Assembly (NCBI GenBank): GCA_023261605.1
Contig: JAHFOP010000034.1
Span: 1 to 10,504 of the forward strand
DNA from: Candidatus Moraniibacteriota bacterium
GTDB lineage: Bacteria > Patescibacteriota > Minisyncoccia > Moranbacterales > UBA2206
DNA: 10,504 nt
Reading direction: 5' to 3'
Shown: positions 1 to 5,589 of the stretch, piece after piece
Numbering within the stretch: position 1 is the stretch's first letter
Layout of the letters: each line of letters starts with the position of its first letter
Program-made: the position numbers and the translations under genes
Notes under the pieces: generated by a model
The model's input: only the letters and a program-made list of their open reading frames with translations
What the model was told of the DNA's origin: nothing
Databases searched by the model: none

Positions 1-8
1 TAGAGCAA

Positions 9-78
9 GTTAAAAGTTAAAAGTTAAAAGTTAAAAGTTAAAAGTTAAAAGTTAAAAGTTAAAAGTTAAAAGTTAAAA
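9..78. repeat. 10x tandem 7-bp repeat (GTTAAAA) abutting csoR
   Basis: Ten perfect head-to-tail copies of GTTAAAA, with a partial unit (AA) before them and only TT between the last copy and the csoR ATG. This array fills the visible upstream region of csoR, so the leader and perhaps the promoter spacer are built from it. No -10/-35 hexamers, Shine-Dalgarno sequence or GC-rich CsoR-type operator are visible here; these must lie left of the window or be absent. Perfect short tandem arrays of this kind are prone to slipped-strand copy-number change. That it affects csoR expression is inference. Confidence 0.97.
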
Positions 79-80
79 TT

Positions 81-347
81 ATGGAAGATAATAAAAAAAC
101 CATTACAGCCTTGAAGAAGGCACATAGTCTTTTGGGGAGAGTGATTGAGATGTCTGAGAATCAAGAATATTGCATCGACATTCTGCAACAGAATCTGGCA
201 GTTATGGGGCTTTTGAAAGCGGCCAACGGGCGAATTTTAGAAGGCCATTTGAATAGCTGTTTTGCGGCGGCTATGCGTGGGACGAATGAAAAAAGAAAAA
301 AAGAGATGATTGAGGAAATTTTGGCGATAAATAAACTAAGTAAATAA
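81..347 (+). CDS. csoR: CsoR-type Cu(I)-sensing repressor
   Basis: An 88-residue, all-helical protein of the CsoR/RcnR metal-sensitive repressor family (Pfam Trns_repr_metal), a usual length for the family. The Cu(I) ligand triad is visible as Cys31, His56 and Cys60. Its spacing of 25 and 4 residues is exactly that of Mycobacterium tuberculosis CsoR (Cys36/His61/Cys65), and Tyr30 before the first Cys matches the second-shell Tyr35. This makes a Cu(I) sensor far more likely than an RcnR (Ni/Co) or FrmR (formaldehyde) type. The family binds DNA as a tetramer without a helix-turn-helix and releases it when Cu(I) binds. It is the first gene of an operon with the copper membrane protein (22-bp gap) and copA, so autorepression plus control of export is expected. 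The ATG at 81 is the only sensible start; no Shine-Dalgarno precedes it, only the GTTAAAA array. Family assignment is very sure; copper specificity is strongly supported by ligands and neighbours. Confidence 0.95.
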   Translation: MEDNKKTITALKKAHSLLGRVIEMSENQEYCIDILQQNLAVMGLLKAANGRILEGHLNSCFAAAMRGTNEKRKKEMIEEILAINKLSK

Positions 348-369
348 TTTTAATTTGATAATATATAAT

Positions 370-1737
370 ATGATTAAAAAAATATATGCGCAAGGCATGC
401 ATTGCGTAGCTTGTGAAAAAGTATTAGAAGATGAATTGAGCAAAGTTCCTTTTGTGAAAAGTGTGCTAGCCAATAGAAAAACCGGAGTGGTGGAAATCGG
501 CTACACTGTTCACGAGCCGAATAGCTTAGCCTTGGAAGAGATAATCAAAAAGATTGGTTATGACGTGGTAAAAGAAGCTTCTGCGCCTTTCAAAAAACCG
601 AAAACTAGTCTGAATGATTGGCTGTCAGCTTTTCTTCTGGCACTTTTAATTCTGCTCGGAATACACACCGTGCAAAACTTAGGGCTCATTCCCAGTTTGG
701 GCGCTGCAAATGATCCGGCCAGTCTGGGAGTGAGTTTCCTTATCGGTCTCACTGCTTCAATTTCCTCGTGCTTGGCCGTAGTTGGTGGCGTAGTGATTGC
801 TTTTTCAGAAAAATATCAGACGCAGGAGAAAAGTTTTTTGAAAGGGGCGGCGTTACCGAATCTGTTTTTTCATATCGGACGGGTCGGCGCTTTCTTTCTC
901 TTGGGAGGACTACTGGGATTTTTAGGCGGACAGGTGAATATCAGCGGCAGTTTTTTGTCGGGTTATACTATTTTCATTGCCGTGATAATGTTCATCTTGG
1001 CTCTGAATATTTTAGGTTTGGCTCCATCTGTTGCGAGTCTGGGGTTGGCTATGCCGAAAAAATTTACGGCTCATTGGACAGCGCTCAAGGAATCTAACCA
1101 TAAGGCCGCCCCATTTGTCTTGGGCGCACTCAGTTTTTTTCTGCCCTGCGGGTTCACTCAGAGTATGCAACTTTTTGCCTTGGCTTCCGGCAGTTTTTGG
1201 ACGGGTGGCCTGGTGCTTCTGTTTTTTGCCCTCGGTACGTTGCCGGTGCTTCTAGCGCTTGGTATCGCGGTTTCTTGGACTAAAAACCGAAAAACAGTCA
1301 TTTTTCAAAAAGCGGCCGGGATGTTAGTGTTGCTTTTCGCGCTATATACCTTAAGTTCCGGCTTGGCTCTCAGTGGTATGAAAGGCAATATTTTTAGTAC
1401 GGATAATAATACCTTCGCTTCTAAAAACACTCCCGCAGAAAAAAATGTTACCACTAAAGCAGGAGACGATGCTAACGCGCAAGTGGTCAAGACAACTCTT
1501 GATGCCAGCAGTTTCAACCCCAGCATCATCAAAATTAAAAAGGGTGTACCGGTGAAATGGATTATTAACGGGGATCACACTAGTAGTTGTACTAGTAAAA
1601 TCATCATCCCAAGTCTGAATATCGCACAAAGCATTTCTGCAGGCGATAATGTGGTAACATTCACGCCGGATAAAGTTGGTGAAATTCCGTTTAGTTGCTG
1701 GATGGGGATGGTACGAGGTAAATTTATAGTAGAATAA
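370..1737 (+). CDS. HMA - DsbD_2-like membrane domain - cupredoxin fusion
   Basis: A 455-residue copper-handling membrane protein with three modules. Residues 1-68 are a heavy-metal-associated (HMA) domain with a GMHCVAC metal site (Cys12, Cys15). Residues about 82-334 hold roughly seven hydrophobic helices resembling the DsbD_2/TauE-SafE-like 'cytochrome c biogenesis transmembrane region' family, with conserved-looking Cys134 (ISSCLAVVGG) and Cys260 (FFLPCGFTQSMQ) placed in or near helices. A Ser/Thr/Asn-rich linker leads to a cupredoxin domain (about 370-455) with candidate ligands His403, Cys407, Cys443 and Met445/Met447 in FSCWMGM. It lies between csoR and copA, with only 4 bp before copA, so a role in moving Cu across or at the membrane is likely. 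The transport direction is not shown. I chose the ATG at 370; the frame also opens with TTG at 355, adding only five weak residues before the HMA strand. It is often labelled 'sulfite exporter TauE/SafE family'; sulfite export is unlikely here. Confidence 0.9.
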   Translation: MIKKIYAQGMHCVACEKVLEDELSKVPFVKSVLANRKTGVVEIGYTVHEPNSLALEEIIKKIGYDVVKEASAPFKKPKTSLNDWLSAFLLALLILLGIHTVQNLGLIPSLGAANDPASLGVSFLIGLTASISSCLAVVGGVVIAFSEKYQTQEKSFLKGAALPNLFFHIGRVGAFFLLGGLLGFLGGQVNISGSFLSGYTIFIAVIMFILALNILGLAPSVASLGLAMPKKFTAHWTALKESNHKAAPFVLGALSFFLPCGFTQSMQLFALASGSFWTGGLVLLFFALGTLPVLLALGIAVSWTKNRKTVIFQKAAGMLVLLFALYTLSSGLALSGMKGNIFSTDNNTFASKNTPAEKNVTTKAGDDANAQVVKTTLDASSFNPSIIKIKKGVPVKWIINGDHTSSCTSKIIIPSLNIAQSISAGDNVVTFTPDKVGEIPFSCWMGMVRGKFIVE

Positions 1738-1741
1738 ACTT

Positions 1742-3946
1742 ATGAACAATAAAAAAATTATCTTCAAGATAACCGGCATGACTTGTGCCAGTTGTGCTTT
1801 GAATAATGAGAAAGAGCTGACCAAAAAAGCAGGCATTCTGAATGCTAATGTTAATTTCGCGTCCAAAAAAGCTTGTGTGGAATATGATGCGGATCAAATA
1901 GGCGTTGCGCAAGTTAAAAAGATAGTTAAAGACAATGGTTACGATGTAGAAGAAGAAAATATGCATCACAACATGACGCATGAGATGGACATGGATGATA
2001 GTGGGCATCATCATGAAATGGAAAATGCAGATAGAAATTCAAAGAGTTTTATCTGGTCAGCTGTTTTAAGTCTGCCACTGCTGGTGGAGATGTTTGTTAA
2101 ATTTAGATTAGGAAGGGAACTTTTTGGGCTGGACGCTGTGATGTGGCTGCATATATTTTTGTCTACGGTCGTCGTGTTCTATTTTGGCGCGCGTTTTCAT
2201 GCCATGGCTTTTAAGCAATTGAAAAAGTTTAAGGCTAATATGGATACTCTGGTGTCTCTCGGCACGCTCATCGCCTATTTTTACAGTTTGTGGGCCGTTT
2301 TCCATAGTCTTGAGGGATATTTTGAATCCGCGGCTTTGATTGTGACTCTAATACTCCTCGGGAAATATTTTGAGGCGAGAAGTACGTCGCGGGCGGGGGA
2401 AGCTATGCAAAAACTGATGGCATTGGGTGCGAAAAAGGCACGTTTGATTATAGATGGGCAGGAACAAGAAATTGATATAGACGAAATTAAAATTGGCGAT
2501 ATTCTACTGGTAAAACCGAGTGAGAAAATTCCGTTGGACGGTGAAATTATCGAAGGCTCTTCCAGTGTGGACGAAGCGATGCTGACAGGGGAATCAATGC
2601 CGGTGGAAAAAACGGTCGGGGCTAAAGTGTATGGGGCAACCTTAAACCAGACTGGCGTTATTAATATTAAAGTGACCCAGATTGGTGAGGGGACAGTGCT
2701 GGCTAGTATTATGCGGGCAGTAGAAGAAGCGCAAGGCTCAAAAGCGCCTATTCAAAAAATGGCTGATCAAATTTCCGGGATTTTTGTTCCAGTGGTGATG
2801 GCTATCGCCGCGGTGACTTTTGGGGTGACATATTTTGTGACAGGGCATTTTCCTGTGGCGCTTATCCATGCTGTGGCGGTTTTGGTTATTGCTTGCCCAT
2901 GCGCCTTGGGACTGGCTACGCCGACGGCCATTATGGTGGGTACGGGACGGGGGAGCGCGGCCGGTATTCTTTTTAAAAATGGTGAAAGTTTTGAACGCGC
3001 GAAAAATATTACTTTGGCGGTGTTTGATAAAACCGGTACGCTCACCGTCGGTGCGCCGGCCGTGAAAAAAATTCTGCCTAATCCTGAATTTGGTTTTGCA
3101 GAAAACAAGATTTTGAAAATCGCTGCTTCTTTGGCGGGAGCATCTGAACATCCTTTGTCGCAAGCGGTGACGCGTGCTGCCAAAGCGGAAAATATTGTTT
3201 TAGCTCCGTTGGAAAATGTCATAGAAGAAAGAGGCAAGGGGATTGGCGCTGTTTGTCAGACGCATAAAACCGAACTGCTTTTGGGGAATAGAAAACTACT
3301 CGAAGAACATAAAATTAAGATTGCTTGGGTGGAAAATATTTTAATGTCTGATTATAGTGAAGTAGGTACGCATCTTTTTGTAGTACATGGCCAGAACGTT
3401 ATCGGCGCGATCCTAGTGGCGGATAAAATTCGGCCGGAAGCCAAAGAAATAGTAGGTAAAATCAAACAAATGGGCATCGCCGTAGCGATGATTTCGGGTG
3501 ATAACCTTAAAACCGCGGAGGCTGTGGCGCATGAGCTGGGCATCGAAAAAGTAGTGGCGGAAGTTTTGCCAGAGCAAAAAGCCGAGAAGATAAAAAGTTT
3601 TCAAAACCAAGGTGAGAAAGTGATTTTTGTGGGCGATGGCATCAATGACGCGCCCAGTCTGGTGCAAGCGGATCTTGGCATTGCTATGGGCAACGCCACC
3701 GACATCGCTAAAGATGCCGGGCAAATCATTCTGATGCAAAATAATTTGAAAAAAGTGGTGGAGGCCATCTTGATTTCCAAACTGACTTTCCGCACCATCC
3801 AACAAAATCTCTTCTGGGCCTTTTTCTACAACATCATAGCTATCCCCTTGGCCGCCTTTGGATTTCTCAGTCCGGCTATTGCGGCCGGCGCTATGGCCTT
3901 CAGCTCGGTTTCTGTGGCAATGAATAGTCTGAGGATTTATCGGTAA
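1742..3946 (+). CDS. copA: P1B-1 type Cu(I)-exporting ATPase CopA
   Basis: A 734-residue P-type ATPase that exports cytoplasmic Cu(I) using ATP. It has one N-terminal HMA domain (GMTCASC, Cys15/Cys18), then a His/Met-rich linker (about residues 74-93, six His and five Met), then the transmembrane and catalytic core. Visible motifs in order are TGES (282-285, actuator), CPC in the ion-binding helix (Cys385/Cys387), DKTGT (phosphorylated Asp429), HP (470-471, nucleotide-binding domain) and GDGINDAP (631-638). The last two helices carry the Cu(I)-subgroup residues YN (696-697) and MxxSS (Met718, Ser721, Ser722). That set separates P1B-1 from Zn/Cd ATPases. The length is at the short end for one-HMA CopA, and nothing looks truncated. 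It ends the copper operon behind csoR and the HMA-cupredoxin protein. The start ATG at 1742 comes 4 bp after the upstream stop without a Shine-Dalgarno, which suggests translational coupling. Very sure. Confidence 0.97.
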   Translation: MNNKKIIFKITGMTCASCALNNEKELTKKAGILNANVNFASKKACVEYDADQIGVAQVKKIVKDNGYDVEEENMHHNMTHEMDMDDSGHHHEMENADRNSKSFIWSAVLSLPLLVEMFVKFRLGRELFGLDAVMWLHIFLSTVVVFYFGARFHAMAFKQLKKFKANMDTLVSLGTLIAYFYSLWAVFHSLEGYFESAALIVTLILLGKYFEARSTSRAGEAMQKLMALGAKKARLIIDGQEQEIDIDEIKIGDILLVKPSEKIPLDGEIIEGSSSVDEAMLTGESMPVEKTVGAKVYGATLNQTGVINIKVTQIGEGTVLASIMRAVEEAQGSKAPIQKMADQISGIFVPVVMAIAAVTFGVTYFVTGHFPVALIHAVAVLVIACPCALGLATPTAIMVGTGRGSAAGILFKNGESFERAKNITLAVFDKTGTLTVGAPAVKKILPNPEFGFAENKILKIAASLAGASEHPLSQAVTRAAKAENIVLAPLENVIEERGKGIGAVCQTHKTELLLGNRKLLEEHKIKIAWVENILMSDYSEVGTHLFVVHGQNVIGAILVADKIRPEAKEIVGKIKQMGIAVAMISGDNLKTAEAVAHELGIEKVVAEVLPEQKAEKIKSFQNQGEKVIFVGDGINDAPSLVQADLGIAMGNATDIAKDAGQIILMQNNLKKVVEAILISKLTFRTIQQNLFWAFFYNIIAIPLAAFGFLSPAIAAGAMAFSSVSVAMNSLRIYR

Positions 3947-3970
3947 TAAATTATTTTTTTATAATATTAT

Positions 3971-3976
3971 TATAAT
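3971..3976 (+). promoter_or_regulatory. Possible -10 box for the methyltransferase gene
   Basis: A perfect TATAAT lies 14 bp upstream of the ATG at 3991 in a very A/T-rich gap behind copA. A start site about 7 bp downstream would leave a leader of only about 8 nt, close to leaderless. No good -35 hexamer lies 16-18 bp upstream, and the surroundings are so A/T-rich that TATAAT could occur by chance. Confidence 0.35.
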
Positions 3977-3990
3977 AACTGAACAAGAAT

Positions 3991-4632
3991 ATGAATGTTA
4001 AACTTAAAAATATCTACGATGATTACTTCTCAGACTATGATTCAAAATGTAATCAGCTCATAAATAATTATATACAGATTGGCAATAAGAAAACAATGAA
4101 GGCTCTCGATTTGGGAGTTGGAGATGGAGTCAACGCTATTTATCTCGCAAAAAATGGCTACGAAGTGTTTGGTAATGACATATCGAAGGTAGCCATTAAG
4201 AAGGCTGAAAAAAAATTTATTAAGAATAGTCTACATGGACATTTTGAAGTTAAAGATGTGAGGGATGTTGAAATATTTGAAAGTAGTTACGATTTTATTT
4301 TATGTTCGATGGTTGCTCATTACTTAGAAAAAAATGAAGTGGTTATTCTTGTGAATAAAATAAAAAAAGGACTGTCTCCCAATGGCATAGTGTTTTTTTC
4401 TATTCTTTCAACAGATGATCCTCAATATAAGAAAAATTCTCAAAATATTTTATCTAAATATATAAAAACATTCATGTCTAAAAAAGAAGTTCTCAAACTT
4501 TTTGATGGGTTGTCGTTGATGTTGTTGCAGGATTCAATGATGACCGCTTGTAATGTTCCGTCTAGTATTTATTATGATGAAGGCAATAATATAATGGGCG
4601 ATATCGTTTATATTGGTAGAAAAAGCGGTTAA
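3991..4632 (+). CDS. Class I SAM-dependent methyltransferase (TehB/UbiE-like fold)
   Basis: A 213-residue protein with the Rossmann-like SAM-binding core. Motif I is ALDLGVGDGVNA (about 38-49), which binds the cofactor through its Gly-rich loop. The acidic residue after strand 2 is Asp63 in VFGNDIS, and the motif after strand 4 is DFILCSMVAHYL (about 101-112). The Gly-rich motif plus the following YLAKNGYEV resembles TehB-type tellurite-resistance and related small-molecule methyltransferases, but substrate cannot be read from this. The gene is clearly A/T-richer than the copper operon and the efflux operon on either side, with many AAA, AAT, TTT and ATA codons, so it may have arrived separately. 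It is separated from copA by 44 bp and converges with the lysozyme-like gene. A metal or metalloid detoxification role (tellurite-like) would fit next to copper genes but is only inference. No Shine-Dalgarno is seen. Confidence 0.85.
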   Translation: MNVKLKNIYDDYFSDYDSKCNQLINNYIQIGNKKTMKALDLGVGDGVNAIYLAKNGYEVFGNDISKVAIKKAEKKFIKNSLHGHFEVKDVRDVEIFESSYDFILCSMVAHYLEKNEVVILVNKIKKGLSPNGIVFFSILSTDDPQYKKNSQNILSKYIKTFMSKKEVLKLFDGLSLMLLQDSMMTACNVPSSIYYDEGNNIMGDIVYIGRKSG

Positions 4633-4651
4633 TTTTTACAGTTAAATTTAG

Positions 4652-4710
4652 TTGCGTAAGAGCTGGGAGGTTCAGGTCAGAGACACTGAACCGACATGAG
4701 GACGCCGCAA
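4652..4710. ncRNA. Candidate structured RNA or GC-rich dispersed hairpin
   Basis: A visibly GC-richer island in A/T-rich DNA. The central hairpin pairs GGTTCAGGTC (4669-4678) with GACACTGAACC (4682-4692): ten base pairs, one bulged A (4685) and a 3-nt AGA loop. An outer pairing of TTGCG (4652-4656) with CGCAA (4706-4710) would enclose it. GAGGTTCA (4667-4674) can instead pair with TGAACCTC (4734-4741), giving two mutually exclusive folds. I do not recognise it as a known Rfam family, and the strand is undecided. It lacks a U-tract on the plus strand, so it is not a standard terminator for the methyltransferase. A dispersed genomic repeat is an equally good reading. Confidence 0.4.
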
Positions 4711-4715
4711 TATTT

Positions 4716-4742
4716 TGTAGAAGTTTAATTTATTGAACCTCT
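4716..4742 (+). repeat. 27-bp palindromic element, copy 1
   Basis: This element forms a hairpin (arms 4721-4728 and 4733-4740, loop TTTA) with one A-C mismatch and one G-U pair. It matches copy 2 (4752-4778 read on the minus strand) at 22 of 27 positions. One of the differences is a compensated base pair (A-T here, G-C there), so the hairpin rather than the sequence appears to be kept. No U-tract follows on either strand, so it is a weak terminator at best. Confidence 0.7.
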
Positions 4743-4747
4743 AAAAT

Positions 4748-4774
4748 GAAAAAAGGTTTGATAAATCAAACCTC
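4748..4774 (-). terminator. Intrinsic terminator of the lysozyme-like gene
   Basis: Read on the minus strand, an 8-9 bp perfect stem (arms 4766-4773 and 4754-4761, loop 4762-4765) is followed by six U (plus-strand A-run 4749-4754). It lies about 45 bp beyond the TAA of the minus-strand gene, in the right place and orientation to end its transcript. The stem is A/T-rich, so efficiency is uncertain. Confidence 0.75.
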
Positions 4775-4778
4775 TACA
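4752..4778 (-). repeat. 27-bp palindromic element, copy 2 (inverted)
   Basis: This is the inverted partner of 4716-4742, 9 bp away. Its stem is perfect over eight pairs with a 4-nt loop. The same sequence serves as the minus-strand terminator described at 4748-4774. Two such inverted palindromes side by side are typical of REP/MITE-like dispersed elements, but only these two copies can be seen here. Confidence 0.7.
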
Positions 4779-4817
4779 TCATTGTATCTCTCGCATGCAC
4801 AAGGGTGACATATTTTT

Positions 4818-5402
4818 TTACTCGTAAAATTTTTGGTAGTAGTGGTTGACGTCGTGGACCCAATCTTTCATGGCGGTGGGATTGTCCCAAGAACAATCGA
4901 ATCCGCACTTCCAGACGATCATTTTGGAAGGAGTGTCCAATCCGTTGTCGTTTATCAGATTGCTGAAACGGTCGCCCACGGTAGCAATGGCTTCTTCAGG
5001 GTTGGAAAAGCAAGTGTAGCCACTGGGAGTGATGAGGCCAGTGTGTCCGCGGTAACCCCAGTAGTTGAAACAATCCCGGCCGGCTAATTGTGGCGAACTC
5101 TTGCCCCAATTGCTTTCTTTCTTGGCCACGCTGATGAGGAAGGCGGCTGTATTTTTTTCTCGACTGGCAATGTATGGCAACATGGCTTCCATGGGAGTGT
5201 CTTTCATCATGGCACGCGCTTTTTTGACCCACAGCCTCTCAGGGGAATATTGGGTCAGCGTATAGGAAGAAGCTTCACGGTCTAATCGCTCGCTGGATTT
5301 CATTACGGCAAGATCCAATATAAACATAATGCCGATCAAAGCCAAAAGCGTCATTTTTCTGGAATGAAGGGAAAGTTTTTTGTTTTGGATGTGAAATACC
5401 AT
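4818..5402 (-). CDS. Membrane-anchored lysozyme-like (glucosaminidase/transglycosylase-fold) protein
   Basis: A 194-residue protein with a short basic N-terminus, one hydrophobic helix (about residues 17-34, a signal anchor or uncleaved signal) and an extracytoplasmic domain. The segment LISVAKKESNWGKSSP (about 89-104) matches the catalytic-Glu helix of lysozyme-fold peptidoglycan hydrolases, making Glu96 the likely acid. It is followed by DCFNYWGYRG (110-119) and a helix SNPEEAIATVGDRF (133-146), as in glucosaminidase- and SLT-related domains that act on the glycan backbone. Four Cys (111, 131, 166, 170) lie in the external part and could form two disulfides. It is monocistronic and divergent from the marR-efflux operon, with its own promoter and terminator. 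The start at 5402 puts 16 residues before the helix; Met17 would also give an anchored protein. No Shine-Dalgarno is present. A cell-wall remodelling or attachment role is plausible; enzyme class is not certain. Confidence 0.8.
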   Translation of the reverse strand: MVFHIQNKKLSLHSRKMTLLALIGIMFILDLAVMKSSERLDREASSYTLTQYSPERLWVKKARAMMKDTPMEAMLPYIASREKNTAAFLISVAKKESNWGKSSPQLAGRDCFNYWGYRGHTGLITPSGYTCFSNPEEAIATVGDRFSNLINDNGLDTPSKMIVWKCGFDCSWDNPTAMKDWVHDVNHYYQKFYE

Positions 5403-5431
5403 ATGTGATGATTGAATGGCTTAAATAAAAT

Positions 5432-5456
5432 AAAAAAGCAGGGTTTCACCCGCTTT
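5432..5456 (-). terminator. Terminator-like hairpin in the minus-strand leader
   Basis: The sequence AAAGCGGGT-GAA-ACCC(T)GCTTT, read on the minus strand, forms a nine-pair stem with one bulged base and a 3-nt loop. It is followed by TTTTTTATTTTATTT, a classic intrinsic terminator form. It sits between the minus-strand promoter (5476-5504) and the lysozyme-like start (5402), so it could terminate or attenuate that transcript early. On the plus strand only TTTCTT follows the stem. It could instead be a dispersed terminator-like repeat or a structured 5' leader. Confidence 0.65.
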
Positions 5457-5475
5457 CTTGACTCACTATACATCC

Positions 5476-5504
5476 ATTATAGCACATTTTTCGGTTAAGA
5501 GCAA
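5476..5504 (-). promoter_or_regulatory. Minus-strand sigma70 promoter for the lysozyme-like gene
   Basis: On the minus strand a perfect TATAAT (5476-5481) is preceded by TGC, giving an extended -10. A weak -35 TTGCTC (5499-5504) lies 17 bp upstream. Transcription would begin near 5469, giving a leader of about 65 nt before the ATG at 5402, with the terminator-like hairpin inside it. The extended -10 makes this the best promoter on this strand of the gap. Confidence 0.65.
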
Positions 5505-5528
5505 GCTTTCGTATAAATTGTGGCTGTA

Positions 5529-5557
5529 TTGACAGAGCATTAGTTAATTGATAAACT
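5529..5557 (+). promoter_or_regulatory. Plus-strand sigma70 promoter of the marR-efflux operon
   Basis: A consensus -35 TTGACA (5529-5534) and TAAACT -10 (5552-5557, four of six consensus bases) are separated by exactly 17 bp. Transcription would begin about 25 nt before the marR ATG at 5590. The adaptor and RND genes follow with gaps of 20 and 13 bp, so this promoter should drive all three. Confidence 0.75.
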
Positions 5558-5558
5558 A
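5541..5558. promoter_or_regulatory. Candidate MarR operator over the promoter
   Basis: TAGTTAATTGATAAACTA is an imperfect palindrome (seven of nine half-site positions match) that covers the spacer end and the whole -10 box. A dimeric winged-helix regulator bound here would block RNA polymerase. AGTTAAT recurs at 5565-5571, 23 bp (about two helical turns) downstream, a possible second half-site. Size, symmetry and position fit MarR autoregulation; binding is inference. Confidence 0.5.
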
Positions 5559-5589
5559 TTTATGAGTTAATCTGTTACTTTTTAAACTT

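Larger units (their letters stand above)
4633..4817. other. Convergent intergenic region, no gene
   Basis: This 185-bp gap lies between the 3' ends of the plus-strand methyltransferase and the minus-strand lysozyme-like gene. It contains a GC-richer hairpin segment (4652-4710), a palindromic element (4716-4742), its inverted second copy (4752-4778) acting as a minus-strand terminator, and then A/T-rich sequence. I see no credible coding sequence, tRNA or known riboswitch consensus. Confidence 0.8.

Noticed and set aside
9..78. CRISPR array
   Set aside because: The units are 7 bp and contiguous with no spacers.
355..369. TTG start five codons upstream of the HMA fusion protein
   Set aside because: The five added residues extend past the normal HMA first strand, and the ATG at 370 begins exactly where HMA domains usually do.
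1351..1866. 171-codon minus-strand open frame
   Set aside because: It lies antisense across the end of the cupredoxin domain and the start of copA, both clearly coding on the plus strand; its translation has no recognisable motif.
2738..3805. Several minus-strand open frames of 130-156 codons inside copA
   Set aside because: They are shadows of the conserved CopA frame, which carries all catalytic motifs.
4652..4710. tRNA or a known riboswitch class
   Set aside because: No cloverleaf arms or T-loop consensus fit, and I could not match it to the consensus of known riboswitches or small ribozymes I recall.
4641..4741. Integron attC site behind the methyltransferase
   Set aside because: GTTAAAT at 4641 fits GTTRRRY, but no matching RYYYAAC core lies at the other end and no integrase or further cassettes are visible.
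4833..5285. Plus-strand open frames of 65-84 codons
   Set aside because: They are antisense to the lysozyme-like gene, which has a signal anchor, promoter and terminator.
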